Translations under genes and position numbers: made by a program
Part shown: one piece after another, positions 1 through 9,173 of the stretch
Numbering within the stretch: position 1 is the first letter of the stretch
Layout: each line of letters opens with the position of its first letter
Assembly (NCBI GenBank): GCA_018670085.1
Contig: JABHRS010000021.1
Location: forward strand, 1 to 42,993
Direction of reading: 5' to 3'
DNA from: an archaeon
Lineage (GTDB): Archaea > Nanobdellota > Nanobdellia > Woesearchaeales > GW2011-AR9
DNA: 42,993 bases
The notes under the pieces: model-generated
Database searches by the model: none
Told to the model about the DNA's origin: nothing
The model's input: only the letters and a program-made list of their open reading frames with translations

Positions 1-2430
1 ATTCCCATCATTACTTATGGTAATTGGTTGGTATCCTCCGCTTAATGAAGTATTTTTATTCTGTAAGAGAAGCATAGATCCAAACTCGACTGTGTTAGTA
101 GGCAAAGTTATCGAAACAAAAGATAATAACTCAAATTGCCAAAAAGAAGTCCAAGATGAAGAAGACGTGAGGTCATCACCCCTAACTTTCCAATAATAAA
201 CATCATCCACTGGTAAATCATCAGTTAAATTATATTCTGTTTGACTAGAATTTGTTTCAGCAATCCCTGATACATTAACCACAATTTCTGTAAATGCTTC
301 ATCTGTTGCAACTAATAGTTCATAAGTTACAAGCTCTTCACTTCCTCCAGCTGAACTATTCCATTGTAAAGTTGGAGTACGGACAGTGTCAGAACTTGCA
401 TTAGTTGGTGAATACAAATCAAAATCTCCTAGTACAACATAGCCTGGATTTTCTTCTGCTGGTCTACAATCCTCATTAGGGCAACTCCATTCAGTTCCAT
501 TCACTGGAGTACCAGAGACAGCTGAATCAGTCAAATTTACTGAATAAAGATAAGGTCCATCAAGGTCATCTTCAGAACTTACACCAAAAGCTGTTTGAAA
601 TTGAATATATTGATTATCTGCCAAATCAGAGATATTTACTGGAGAAAAAACATTATCATATTCAGTAAACTTCTCTGCATCACAAGCATCATCGTCGCAA
701 GTTCTTGCTGAAAAAGTAAAATTTTTTCCAGTAGTCTTTCTGCGGTACATGATACCAACTTCTTCAGCTGTTATCGCTCTTGCAAGAATTGCAGTTTCAT
801 CAAATTCCCCAATCCAACTTTGAGTTGGACTACTATCTGATGTTCTCCCCATTCTAACTGGGAGAACAGTAACAAAATTGATATAACTTTGTGCAAAACT
901 TAATTCTCCTCTTAGTTCATTATCAACATAAAACTTAATAAAATCATTATTAGCATCAATTACCAAGGCATAAAAATGCCAAACATCATCATTATGCTTC
1001 GATCCAGAACTATTTGAAATAGTATATGTACTCCCATTTGAAACAATTTTTGTTTCAAGATAGTCTCCGCCACTTTTGTATATTTGGAAATTATTATCAG
1101 AACCATCAGCACTACTACCAATCAGCGTACCTTTAGCACCATTACCTGTCCGAGCCCAACCAAAGACTGACAATTCTGTTTCTCCATTGAAATTCAAGTA
1201 TCCAATTTCTAAATGTTTATTGTTAGCCGCGGTAATTGCACCACCAAAAACTGATGTACCTGAAAATGCCACACCATTAGTTTCATTCGCATGATAAAAA
1301 TTTCCAGAAGAATCATAAAAATCAGTTCCCCCCGCATTTGAGTTCAAAGATGTTTCGTCAAAATGAAAAACAACAACAGAATTACTCATATCAATTGTTT
1401 CATTAAAATAATTAGCAGTTTCATTTTGAGAAAAATCAGGGAGATCACATCCATAACAAATCTCTTGATTCCAAACTAGTGTTTGCCAATCAGTACTAGA
1501 ACCAGCATCTTGAACTGAGCTTGTGTAGGACCTTGTAACTTCAGATCCAGCTGCATACAAAGCAGCGATTTCATCCGGGTTTAAAGTTCTATTCCAAATA
1601 ACAAGATCATCAATATACCCTGTAAAGTATTGACCTGGGCCGCTTACAGTTGAATCTGATCCGACCACTACTTGTTGATTATCAGAATCATCTAATGTTG
1701 CAGGTGTGAAAGCATCTGTATCTTGTGAAACTCCATCCCACCATAGTTCAATTAAATCTGAAGTTGTATTCACTGTTGCAACAATATGATGCCATTCTCC
1801 ATCAACTCCATTATTATCAACAGTAAACTCAGCTGTAGCCCAAGATGAGCTCTCACGCACCAACCATTTCAAATTAGTATCAGTAAAAAACAGTATCCAA
1901 TTATCAGTTTGTCCTATACGATCTTTACTAACAACTCTATCAGCAGTATCTGCAAAAGTTCTATTAACCCAAACGGAGATCGTAAGTTCACCCCAACTAT
2001 TCATTTCAATATCATCAAAATCTACCATCCCATCTGATGTTAAATCTAAACTCTCATTAAAAATTCCAGGCGCACCATAACCCACCGTTCCACCATCTTC
2101 TCCATGACGTGAGTTTCCACTAATATCTTCCACATCTTCAGAACCTGCAAGTAAATCTGCGGAGGCGTCATCAAAATGAACTACTAATTGAGTGTCAGTC
2201 ATATCCACTTCTTCAGTATCATTTTGATTTGCAAAAAGTACAGTATCGTACACACCAGAACCAGCTATTGCTCCAAGTCTACCATTAGCATAATCAGTAG
2301 CAACATGTGTTCCAGCATCAAACTCTCCTTCTGTATCAATTGAAATGTTTACAACTGCATAAACTAAAACTGCGAATAATGACACAATTAAAGTCGAAGC
2401 TATGAATATCTGAAAACTTTTCCGCCTCAT
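1..2430 (-). CDS. Large secreted LamG-repeat surface protein, C-terminus beyond the window
   Basis: An open frame of 810 codons runs from an ATG at 2430 to base 1 without a stop, so the protein continues past the left edge. Residues 5-27 form a signal peptide or anchor (MRRKSFQIFIAS, then a hydrophobic run). Two LamG/concanavalin A-like jelly rolls follow, at about residues 73-290 and 342-565. Each ends with the usual pattern of a Trp-His readout strand and a GYIDDLVIWNRTL or GEFDETAILARAIT segment. A fibronectin-III-like stretch follows at about 665-770 (TPTLQWNSS, YYWKVRGDD). NxS/T sequons are frequent. LamG domains usually bind sugars or proteins outside the cell, so an adhesin or sheath component is likely. 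A TATA-like TTTTAAG about 26 bases before the ATG fits a leaderless start. The ligand is unknown. Confidence 0.85.
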   Translation of the reverse strand, partial: MRRKSFQIFIASTLIVSLFAVLVYAVVNISIDTEGEFDAGTHVATDYANGRLGAIAGSGVYDTVLFANQNDTEEVDMTDTQLVVHFDDASADLLAGSEDVEDISGNSRHGEDGGTVGYGAPGIFNESLDLTSDGMVDFDDIEMNSWGELTISVWVNRTFADTADRVVSKDRIGQTDNWILFFTDTNLKWLVRESSSWATAEFTVDNNGVDGEWHHIVATVNTTSDLIELWWDGVSQDTDAFTPATLDDSDNQQVVVGSDSTVSGPGQYFTGYIDDLVIWNRTLNPDEIAALYAAGSEVTRSYTSSVQDAGSSTDWQTLVWNQEICYGCDLPDFSQNETANYFNETIDMSNSVVVFHFDETSLNSNAGGTDFYDSSGNFYHANETNGVAFSGTSVFGGAITAANNKHLEIGYLNFNGETELSVFGWARTGNGAKGTLIGSSADGSDNNFQIYKSGGDYLETKIVSNGSTYTISNSSGSKHNDDVWHFYALVIDANNDFIKFYVDNELRGELSFAQSYINFVTVLPVRMGRTSDSSPTQSWIGEFDETAILARAITAEEVGIMYRRKTTGKNFTFSARTCDDDACDAEKFTEYDNVFSPVNISDLADNQYIQFQTAFGVSSEDDLDGPYLYSVNLTDSAVSGTPVNGTEWSCPNEDCRPAEENPGYVVLGDFDLYSPTNASSDTVRTPTLQWNSSAGGSEELVTYELLVATDEAFTEIVVNVSGIAETNSSQTEYNLTDDLPVDDVYYWKVRGDDLTSSSSWTSFWQFELLSFVSITLPTNTVEFGSMLLLQNKNTSLSGGYQPITISNDGN

Positions 2431-2493
2431 ACAGAGGACAAATCAGAACTAACTTAAAAGCTTGCCGAAATTGTTAAGAAATAGAAAAAGCAT

Positions 2494-2973
2494 TTACTGA
2501 ACACTATAACCAAAGCCACGACTTCCAAAACCACTTTCCTTCGGCATTATTTCAATATCTTCCAAACTCAAATGTCCTTCTAAACCACGATCACTTTTTT
2601 GAAAAAGCGGATTATCCAAACCTAACATTAAAGTTTTAGTTTCAACTGGAAACCTTACCACATCTCCAACTTCAATCTTTGCTTCATTAGTACCATAAGC
2701 AAGATCACCAATTTGAATAAAATAACTGTTATCTAAACTTTCCACTAAATAATCGCATTCATAAGTTGGACGAACACCTTTAGTTATTGTTCTTCCAACA
2801 TCACATGAGGCATTCGCAACTATTCCTTCTACATAAAGACTTTTTTCAGCTGATTTTAAGTCTGCAACTACTCCAACAACCCCTGCTATTGTAAATACTA
2901 ACATTCCAATAGAAACTGGCCTACTTTCAGCATACCATGGTCTTTCAGAAGACCTATTTGTTTTATAACTCAT
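2494..2973 (-). CDS. One-helix membrane protein, paralogue of the next gene
   Basis: I do not recognise the family. The ATG at 2973 is preferred to a TTG two codons upstream; a TATTTATTTAAAG box lies about 28-40 bases above it. The product (159 residues) has a short polar N-terminus, one membrane helix at about residues 20-40, then a soluble domain of about 115 residues. That domain holds two cysteines that could pair (NASCDVG, YECDYL) and the motif VGDVVRFPVETKTLMLG near its end. The same motif and layout occur in the protein at 3066-3533, so the two are diverged duplicates. Topology suggests the globular part lies outside the membrane. Function is unknown. Confidence 0.75.
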   Translation of the reverse strand: MSYKTNRSSERPWYAESRPVSIGMLVFTIAGVVGVVADLKSAEKSLYVEGIVANASCDVGRTITKGVRPTYECDYLVESLDNSYFIQIGDLAYGTNEAKIEVGDVVRFPVETKTLMLGLDNPLFQKSDRGLEGHLSLEDIEIMPKESGFGSRGFGYSVQ

Positions 2974-3065
2974 AATCAAATTTAGAACAAAAACTCTTTA
3001 AATAAATATCTCTCCTTGAACAACATTAAAATATTGTTATAAAAAAATAATCAAACCTCAACCTA

Positions 3066-3533
3066 TTATTCTCTCAAAACACTAAGATCCAAAAGCCCTT
3101 CATATCCATTCTCTGTTTTTTCAAACCCCTGAATTTCTCTACCTAGTAAAGGACTAGCATATCTAATTGGAAAATTCACAACGTCTCCCACATCTACCTT
3201 TGAAGGATCTCTCCCATCAAAAGTAGATCTAACCCTAAAAAAATAATCAACTCCAGCAGAGTTTTGAATCTGATAATTAGTAAAAGCAAGAGCGCCATTT
3301 CTATCTATCTGGTCTGTTTTAGAAACAATTTCTCCTGTAGCAGAGTTTATAGGAATTTTTAATGATTCATAACCCAATAATAAAGTTGAAACACAAAGTA
3401 ATCCAATAACAGGTATGGTCGCCTTTGGAAATGGAATATGCAACCCTCTCCCTTCATCAACCCAAATCACTCCATATGGTTGTCGGATCTCAATATCATC
3501 AGAAGCCATTCTTCTCTCTAGTTCTTCACTCAT
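3066..3533 (-). CDS. One-helix membrane protein, paralogue of the preceding gene
   Basis: Unrecognised 155-residue protein. A charged N-terminus of about 35 residues precedes one membrane helix (about 38-56). The following domain contains YQIQNSAGVDYFFRVRS and VDVGDVVNFPIRYASPLLG, which align with the neighbour at 2494-2973 in order and spacing. An ATTTAAAA box about 27 bases before the ATG points to its own leaderless promoter rather than an operon with the neighbour. It lacks the cysteine pair of its paralogue. The repeated VGDVVxFPV and LG elements suggest a small beta-rich fold of unknown role. Confidence 0.75.
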   Translation of the reverse strand: MSEELERRMASDDIEIRQPYGVIWVDEGRGLHIPFPKATIPVIGLLCVSTLLLGYESLKIPINSATGEIVSKTDQIDRNGALAFTNYQIQNSAGVDYFFRVRSTFDGRDPSKVDVGDVVNFPIRYASPLLGREIQGFEKTENGYEGLLDLSVLRE

Positions 3534-3627
3534 TAGTTAAATTATCAAATAATGCATTATTTAAAAGTATCTATCAAGAATACGATAACAAAAAACAATT
3601 AAAAAACATGAATTAAATCCACAATTC

Positions 3628-4731
3628 CTAAGGCAACCAAGTCTTAGGGTTCTTAATTTTCTCAGGTAAATAAGTATCAATTACATAATTCAATCCGTGC
3701 TTCGCCAAAGCTTGCTGTTCTGCACGCACCTTCATCTTCGCCATTTTTACCAAAGCTTTTTGCCAAGGTTTGTAATGTTTAATGAATGGATCATTCTTAA
3801 GTAAGTCTTTAATTTTTTTCATATCTACATCTTTTAATGGGTGAGTTGGCAGTTTATAATCTTCAATATCATTTGGTGTAATTCCAATAAACTGTGCTTG
3901 TGGAACACAAAAATACTGATTAATATGTGCTGCATTTCCTGATCCAACTTTTAAAGTCCGATAAATAGAACCAAATCCGTAAGGGTCACCATCTGTAAAA
4001 ACGTAAACTGGAATTTTTTGCTCGTCAGCTAATTTTCTAATGAATCTACGACAAGCTCTTGTAGGGACTCCTCCCATTGAAACCAAAATACAATTTGACT
4101 TTCTCCAGTACTTATGTTTGTTTAATCGCTCAAACATACCTGATGTTTCAATAGCAAGTACAAACTTAGCTTTTGTTTTAAATGATAAATGTTCAACTGA
4201 TGATGGTACAGAATAAGCACCTGATCCAAATTTAGTACAATCAATTTCTAATCTTTTGCCAGTATCTGAATCTTTATCAATTACAACTAATTCTCCCGCA
4301 ACTGCTCCACCTTTTTCTTCAGGAACAAATCCAATTTGTTCACGATTCACTCGAAGCATTGCTTCAATGTCATCCATTACAGTGTCTGATTCTGGTTGTT
4401 CTTTAAAGCGTGCATCGCCCCAATTTTTAGAAACATAATACGCCTCTCTTTTTGTTGCAATATCTTCTGAAGAAATCAAATCTTTAGAAAGTGACATCAT
4501 TCTCAGAGTTTGAGCGAATGTTTTAATGGTATTTGCACCAAGTGTTCGCACCTTCTCTTTATTCAAAATTCGAAAATATCCTTCCTTTTCATCGTAAGTT
4601 ACATTTGATAAACTTCTAATTGGTAGAACTAAATCTGGCTTTTCAATCAATACGATCTTGTTGTACACTTTTTTTGCAATTTCTGCAATCTTTTTTGTGA
4701 CTTCGTTTTCCGTTATTTTTTTGTCTGCCAT
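3628..4731 (-). CDS. top6A: DNA topoisomerase VI subunit A (Spo11-like)
   Basis: Catalytic subunit of the type IIB topoisomerase that relaxes and decatenates DNA by an ATP-driven double-strand break. The winged-helix (CAP-like) domain carries the TKREAYYVS segment, whose second Tyr (about residue 99) should make the 5'-phosphotyrosyl link. The TOPRIM domain has its Glu in VLAIETSGMFERL and the metal-binding acidic pair in VFTDGDPYGFGSIYRTLK. At 367 residues it is of normal family length. I start at the ATG at 4731 (MADKKITENE); the TTG at 4752 adds only seven residues with no better signal. It lies 34 bases downstream of top6B, so the two are probably co-transcribed. Confidence 0.96.
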   Translation of the reverse strand: MADKKITENEVTKKIAEIAKKVYNKIVLIEKPDLVLPIRSLSNVTYDEKEGYFRILNKEKVRTLGANTIKTFAQTLRMMSLSKDLISSEDIATKREAYYVSKNWGDARFKEQPESDTVMDDIEAMLRVNREQIGFVPEEKGGAVAGELVVIDKDSDTGKRLEIDCTKFGSGAYSVPSSVEHLSFKTKAKFVLAIETSGMFERLNKHKYWRKSNCILVSMGGVPTRACRRFIRKLADEQKIPVYVFTDGDPYGFGSIYRTLKVGSGNAAHINQYFCVPQAQFIGITPNDIEDYKLPTHPLKDVDMKKIKDLLKNDPFIKHYKPWQKALVKMAKMKVRAEQQALAKHGLNYVIDTYLPEKIKNPKTWLP

Positions 4732-4765
4732 GTTATCAATTTTAATTATCAATTATTTATATCTC

Positions 4766-6472
4766 TTAAAAATCCAATTTTTGCTGCTTAGCTTTTTTAG
4801 TGGAAGATTCTTCTTCTTCTTCAGATTCACTATTTTCTTCAGTTTCTGGTTCACGCCCAATTTTTGCAAACTCAGGATCATAATCAGGATTATCAATTTT
4901 AATCTCTTTTAATTCTCCTCTATCTGCTTTTAAAATTTCAGCTAGTTTATCTTCTACATCTTTCTTTTCAATATCAGTAATTCCAAGTAACTCTTGAAGT
5001 GCTTCAGCTACATGCGGCATATATTTGGTAATGAACCCACGTTTTTTCGCTTCATCTTTTATTCGCTTTTTCTTTCGAACAAATGATGCTAACTTTCTTC
5101 CACATTCTTGTAAAGCAAGTCGAACTTCTTTTTCAATTTCAGGATAAGCAGCTAATGCTTCTTTTGATTCTGAGGTAAACGGAACCCAAACTGATCCCAT
5201 ATGCACAACCATTGTACAAGGTCCAACTGGAATTTGTTTTCTTGATTGTTGCAAACCATAACTTTTCCAAGATGTTTGCTGAACTGAGCCTGTGATACTA
5301 CATGCTCCTTGTTGATACAGAAGAGGAACTCTGTTTGCAAACCGCATAATCCTAACAGATTTATCGCTTAGTTGTTCTCCACCATACGCCATAGCAGCCT
5401 CAATAATAAATGGATTTCCCCTGTAAACAGCTGCTGGCCGAGTTGTTGAACAATAAAATTCTGCATTAATTTCTTTACGCAAACCTTTCTCAAGTAACTC
5501 TGCTGTAATTGGACTAATACAATCAGTTGGCGGAGCCATAATTTTACTTCTTGCAATTCCTTTCATCAATTTATCAGCGTGTTCTCGAGTCATAGCCTTA
5601 ATTTTCATAGTTGGTAAAAGTGCAGAATTTTGACAAATTTCTTTCATAGTTTTTGGACTTACTCTTTCAAAACTATTTTTCAAAAATGCACCAAGTGTTT
5701 TCTCTGATGTCATTTGCATCATTTTCATTAAAATTCCAAGTTCCACTCCATATGGGTGCGGTTTTATCTCTCTTGCTTCCGGTGGGAGTGATTGAGCAAC
5801 TCTTGGGAAAATAATTTGTTCTGCGTTTGGATCAGTATAAATGATAGTTGCATGTGGATTCACAATTGCTGTTTGTTTTAGATATTCGTCAACACCTTGT
5901 CTACCTTTGTGATAACTTCCTTCTAAATCAATTTCAACTCGAGTTCCATGGTCTTTTTCTTCCCAATCTTCCTCAATTTCATCTTTAACTTCTGGCATAT
6001 TGTTTAAGGTATCAATTTTAACTTTACAGCCGTACGCTTTTTTGTGAGCATCTGTTTTAGTTAGAACTGTAGCTGATTTTCCAGTTGTAAGTTGTCCATA
6101 AAGTACTGATGCTGAGATACCAATACCTTGTTGACCTCTTGTTTGTGCTAGTTTATGAAATTTTGAACCGTATAATAATCGTGCAAAAATGTTCGGAACT
6201 TGCTTTTTCACAATCCCAGGACCATTATCTTCAATGATTACCCGGAATCGCTTATCATCTAATTGGATCAATTCCACAAAGATTTCTGGTAGAATTCTAG
6301 CTTCCTCGCATGCATCTAATGCGTTATCAACAGCTTCTTTTATCGTCGTGAGCAGTGCTCTACGAGCGTTATCAAAGCCTAGTAAGTGTCTGTTTTTTTC
6401 GAAGAATTCCGCTACTGAAATTTGCTTTTGTTTTTTAGCAAGTTCTGATGCGTGTACCTGTCCTTTAGCCAT
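4766..6472 (-). CDS. top6B: DNA topoisomerase VI subunit B (GHKL ATPase)
   Basis: ATPase subunit that dimerises on ATP binding and drives strand passage with subunit A. The GHKL motifs are clear: N1 [10 protein letters not shown] (about residues 46-55), N2 DNGPGI (82-87) and N3 RGQQGIGIS (112-120). A helix-two-turn-helix region and a transducer domain with the conserved switch-lysine type segment ([10 protein letters not shown]) follow. The C-terminus ends in a strongly acidic tail (EEEEESS, then [10 protein letters not shown]) after about residue 545. The order top6B then top6A matches many archaea. No ribosome binding site is obvious before ATG 6472, which lies about 50 bases from the HAD gene upstream. 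Confidence 0.96.
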   Translation of the reverse strand: MAKGQVHASELAKKQKQISVAEFFEKNRHLLGFDNARRALLTTIKEAVDNALDACEEARILPEIFVELIQLDDKRFRVIIEDNGPGIVKKQVPNIFARLLYGSKFHKLAQTRGQQGIGISASVLYGQLTTGKSATVLTKTDAHKKAYGCKVKIDTLNNMPEVKDEIEEDWEEKDHGTRVEIDLEGSYHKGRQGVDEYLKQTAIVNPHATIIYTDPNAEQIIFPRVAQSLPPEAREIKPHPYGVELGILMKMMQMTSEKTLGAFLKNSFERVSPKTMKEICQNSALLPTMKIKAMTREHADKLMKGIARSKIMAPPTDCISPITAELLEKGLRKEINAEFYCSTTRPAAVYRGNPFIIEAAMAYGGEQLSDKSVRIMRFANRVPLLYQQGACSITGSVQQTSWKSYGLQQSRKQIPVGPCTMVVHMGSVWVPFTSESKEALAAYPEIEKEVRLALQECGRKLASFVRKKKRIKDEAKKRGFITKYMPHVAEALQELLGITDIEKKDVEDKLAEILKADRGELKEIKIDNPDYDPEFAKIGREPETEENSESEEEEESSTKKAKQQKLDF

Positions 6473-6523
6473 TATTAAGAAAACATGGCTAATCGCTGCT
6501 TTAAAAAAGTTTTGGTAATCTGA

Positions 6524-7114
6524 TCAATTATCTAAAATTAATTTTCGAAGCGCACCTACACCTTGATACTTCGCAGCAATGATTCCTAAACTCTGGGCTG
6601 AAGCAACATTTGTCGTCGAGTCATCTACATAAACACAAGTTTTAGGATTCAAAGAAAATTCATCCAAAACCAGCTGCCAAGCCTGTTTATCTGGTTTTAC
6701 AAAACCAGTATCCCTTGAAAAATATGCTTTATCAACTAAGTCAAATAATTCTCCTAGCTCTTTTTTGTAATAATCTCGTCTTTCTTTAAAATTGTTTGAA
6801 AGAATAAAAATCTTTTTTCCTTGTTCTTTTAGCTCTTTAGCATAGTCAAATAACTCTTGGTTTAATCCTTCTCCACTAAACCAATAAGCAAAAAATGATT
6901 CTTCGGTAAAATCCAAACCCCAATTTTTAATGTATGGTTTCCAAAAATCCCAGGCTTTTGGTGCCTCAGGAAGACGAATTTTAGGCATAATATCTGTAAT
7001 TGCTGCAACAACATCAGCGTCTTTAACACCATAATCTCTTTCTAATCTAGAACTTAAATATTCGCTTTTGAGCAATACTCCATTCAAATCAAAAATGACT
7101 GCATTAATTGTCAT
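6524..7114 (-). CDS. HAD-superfamily hydrolase, subfamily IA type
   Basis: Probable phosphatase or dehalogenase-like enzyme of unknown substrate. Motif I is FDLNGVLL, where the second catalytic Asp is replaced by Asn, as in some HAD-IA variants. Motif II is IFILSNN, motif III has the Lys in GFVKPDKQAW, and motif IV is YVDDSTTNV. A helical cap lies between motifs I and II. Starting at ATG 7114 (MTINAVIFD) gives 196 residues and an 11-base overlap with the end of the KH gene, typical of translational coupling. A start at 7138 would add nine residues of poor quality. It separates the KH gene from top6B, which are adjacent in several other archaea. Confidence 0.85.
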   Translation of the reverse strand: MTINAVIFDLNGVLLKSEYLSSRLERDYGVKDADVVAAITDIMPKIRLPEAPKAWDFWKPYIKNWGLDFTEESFFAYWFSGEGLNQELFDYAKELKEQGKKIFILSNNFKERRDYYKKELGELFDLVDKAYFSRDTGFVKPDKQAWQLVLDEFSLNPKTCVYVDDSTTNVASAQSLGIIAAKYQGVGALRKLILDN

Positions 7115-7811
7115 CTTCTTTCTTTGCCTGCAACTCACTCAACTTAACTTGATCTTTCGCAAGTCGTTCTTTCTGCTCTTCTTTCTCTAAGAATGTATAC
7201 ACAGTTTTGTGCATAGCTCCTGTTAAAAGCATTTCAACAGCTCTGTGACAAATTGAAACTTTTAATGAATCGCCTAAAATAGAAACTGTTTTTCCATAAA
7301 CTGCAATATCGCAATCTGTTAATCTTTCAATTTCTCGTCGAACTTTTCCTTCGCGCCCAATTACTCGGCTCCGGATTCGCTCTAATTGTTTTTGATTTCC
7401 GCCAACTAAATCTCGAAGGCGAATAATATCTAATGAATTTTCCTCAATTAATAATTTTAAAGCGATTTTTGGATTAAATCCTCTACCAATAGCTAGAACT
7501 ATATCTTTACAATCAAACAATTTCAAAGCATCATGACTTGACATTTCAACCAAACCATCGTCAGAATTAACTTGGATTTTACATTCAGTTTTTTTCTCTA
7601 GTAACGCTTTAGTAACTCCACCTGAACCAATTAGTACAGCAACCCGATCCTTTGGAATTTTAATATCTTCTTCCATTAACTGTTCTGTGTGAACATGTTC
7701 TGCTCTTTGTTCAGGTGTTTCCTCTGGCAGTTCTACTACTTGTTCCTCTGCGACTTCCGTAAATTCTTTAGCTTCTTGGTCTTCTAGATTCATTGACTCA
7801 AAAACACCCAT
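7104..7811 (-). CDS. KH-domain ribosome biogenesis protein (Pno1/Dim2-like)
   Basis: RNA-binding protein of the archaeal family related to Pno1/Dim2, which acts in small-subunit rRNA maturation with RIO1. Two KH domains are visible: KH1 with IPKDRVAVLIGSGG (GxGG loop, about residues 52-120) and KH2 with SRVIGREGKVRREIE (about 145-200). A Glu-rich N-terminus and a charged coiled-coil tail (KEEQKERLAKDQVKLSE) flank them. The gene follows the RIO1 gene with a 28-base gap, matching the known aIF1A-RIO1-KH neighbourhood, and its stop overlaps the HAD start. Confidence 0.92.
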   Translation of the reverse strand: MGVFESMNLEDQEAKEFTEVAEEQVVELPEETPEQRAEHVHTEQLMEEDIKIPKDRVAVLIGSGGVTKALLEKKTECKIQVNSDDGLVEMSSHDALKLFDCKDIVLAIGRGFNPKIALKLLIEENSLDIIRLRDLVGGNQKQLERIRSRVIGREGKVRREIERLTDCDIAVYGKTVSILGDSLKVSICHRAVEMLLTGAMHKTVYTFLEKEEQKERLAKDQVKLSELQAKKEDDN

Positions 7812-7839
7812 CTTACTTTAAAAATCTTTACTATAGAAT

Positions 7840-8589
7840 TCACTTCTTCACAATTTTAGCCAGCACAGTATCTAAATCTCGCCTAACACCATGTTTCTTA
7901 AAAAACTGCAACACATTCTTCATATCTCGTTGTAATAACTCAGAAGAAGCCCTACTTTTCACTAATGTACACTGAGAAAAATCTATCAAGATAGGAGTTT
8001 CGATTAATTCTCCTTTTACTGTTTTCTGTAAATTTAAAATATTAAACGCCGACAAATCACCGTGAACTAAATTTGCTTTGTGATACATCTTTCTAACTTG
8101 TTTAATTATTAGGTCCAAAAATTCTTCAGGATCCTCTGGAACAGAATCCTTTAATGGCAAAGCAACTTCTCCAGATATTTTATCCCCAATTAGTTCTTCA
8201 ACTAGTACATTATGTTTCAAAACCAGCGGCTCAGGTACATCTATCTTTGCCTCATATGACCGATGTAAGTTTTTATATTCCCTTTGCACCCATGCAAAAA
8301 TAATTTCACGTCGACGTTTCTTCAAAGAGACATATCTTGGATCTTGTTTAATATAGTTATACATCCCTGAAAAATCAGAATTTTGAATTCGATAAATTTT
8401 CACAATCACATAATGTTTTCCACCTTCTGCACTCGCTAAAAACACATTTGCTTCCTTCCCAATTTTCAGTGGACTCACTAATTCATCAAAATGTCCCCGA
8501 CTTTGTAATTCGAACAAATTACGATTAGTGAAAGCATCGAATACTCCTTTAACTGTTTTAAATCGCTCTTGATACTTTAGTGTAACCAT
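7840..8589 (-). CDS. rio1: RIO1-type atypical serine kinase/ATPase
   Basis: Archaeal Rio1, an atypical kinase that drives late 30S subunit maturation. The sequence shows the flexible nucleotide loop IGKEANVF (about residues 43-50), the ATP-anchoring Lys64 in VIVKIYR, the catalytic loop VHGDLSAFNIL with Asp178 and Asn183, and the metal-binding Asp203 in LIDFSQ. Length (249 residues) is normal. I use the ATG at 8589 (MVTLKYQERF); an upstream TTG at 8598 adds only three residues. It heads the RIO1-KH-HAD-top6BA run and probably shares its transcript. Confidence 0.95.
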   Translation of the reverse strand: MVTLKYQERFKTVKGVFDAFTNRNLFELQSRGHFDELVSPLKIGKEANVFLASAEGGKHYVIVKIYRIQNSDFSGMYNYIKQDPRYVSLKKRRREIIFAWVQREYKNLHRSYEAKIDVPEPLVLKHNVLVEELIGDKISGEVALPLKDSVPEDPEEFLDLIIKQVRKMYHKANLVHGDLSAFNILNLQKTVKGELIETPILIDFSQCTLVKSRASSELLQRDMKNVLQFFKKHGVRRDLDTVLAKIVKK

Positions 8590-8636
8590 AACTAACAAAA
8601 AAGCAGCTGTAGGTTAAAAGAATTGCTACAGAATAA

Positions 8637-8957
8637 CTAATAAAACTGAGCATTGATTAATTTATAACCATATAATCCCAAAATATATGCTCTATCTCCA
8701 GTTTTAGGAGTGGTATAATAAATTGTGGTTGTTGAATTATCAATGCAAGAATCATGAACTACTTCCACAGAACTACTTGCCAACATTTCTTGTGCTACTG
8801 CCAAATCTGTGACCACATTAAATCGATGATATCTCCCATACATTCTAGTAGCCCAATCTGCCCAATCACCTAATCTTGAGGTAAATGTTTCCAGATCCAT
8901 CTTAGACTCAGCTTTTGCTAATTGAATGTTTACTTGTTTACCATTTAATTCATACAT
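8637..8957 (-). CDS. Small unrecognised protein
   Basis: A 106-residue soluble protein of no family I recognise. The start is set by a strong TTTATAAA box at about 8980-8988, some 26 bases before ATG 8957 (MYELNGKQVN). That makes longer forms, which would begin upstream of this box, unlikely. The sequence has a Trp-rich helix (RLGDWADWATRMYGR) and a Tyr/Gly-rich C-terminus (YILGLYGYKLINAQFY). The fold looks alpha/beta. It ends about 48 bases before RIO1 and may be read through into that operon. Confidence 0.6.
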   Translation of the reverse strand: MYELNGKQVNIQLAKAESKMDLETFTSRLGDWADWATRMYGRYHRFNVVTDLAVAQEMLASSSVEVVHDSCIDNSTTTIYYTTPKTGDRAYILGLYGYKLINAQFY

Positions 8958-9031
8958 AAACAATGAGAATAAACTGAGATTTATAAACTTTCTCCGTTTA
9001 ACTACTTTCAAGTAACAATATAAACGGAACA

Positions 9032-9042
9032 TTTATATATAA
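9032..9042 (+). promoter_or_regulatory. TATA box for candidate RNA A
   Basis: TTTATATATAAG is a near-perfect archaeal TATA box. On the plus strand, initiation about 26 bases downstream of its centre falls near 9063, just before the first arm of a folded RNA. The box is nearly palindromic, so it could also fire leftward toward the 8637-8957 gene, which has a second box of its own. Confidence 0.5.
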
Positions 9043-9062
9043 GTTGTCCTAACAGAGTAGTA

Positions 9063-9173
9063 AACACCTCAAAACCACCTCTTTCCTCAGTTGATTCTTC
9101 GGAGTCAGCTGGGGTTTATTTTCTTGACTATCAAGAAAATACTCAAAAATCCCTGGTTTTGGTTGTATTTTTT
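9063..9173 (+). ncRNA. Candidate structured RNA A (three-way junction, UUCG hairpin)
   Basis: No reading frame covers this stretch, but it folds well by eye. A closing stem pairs 9069-9077 with 9154-9162 (CAAAACCA with TGGTTTTG plus a G-U). Inside it lies a 13-bp uninterrupted hairpin, 9085-9097 with 9102-9114, capped by C(UUCG)G, one of the most stable tetraloops. A second hairpin, 9117-9127 with 9131-9141, has a CTA loop. The predicted transcript starts about 26 bases after a TATA box and meets a seven-T tract at 9168-9174. It does not match 5S rRNA, SRP RNA, RNase P RNA, tRNA or C/D signatures that I know. The family is unknown; it may be a new sRNA. Confidence 0.45.

Noticed and set aside
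1076..1294. Short plus-strand frame in the first 2.4 kb
   Set aside because: The minus-strand LamG frame covers the region without a stop and has clear domains.
8958..9032. N-terminal extension of the 8637-8957 gene to 9032
   Set aside because: A TATA box lies inside the extension at the exact leaderless distance from ATG 8957, and the added residues look non-coding.
9063..9173. 5S rRNA or tRNA for candidate RNA A
   Set aside because: Size and three-way layout are similar to 5S, but the conserved 5S loop sequences and tRNA T-arm are absent.
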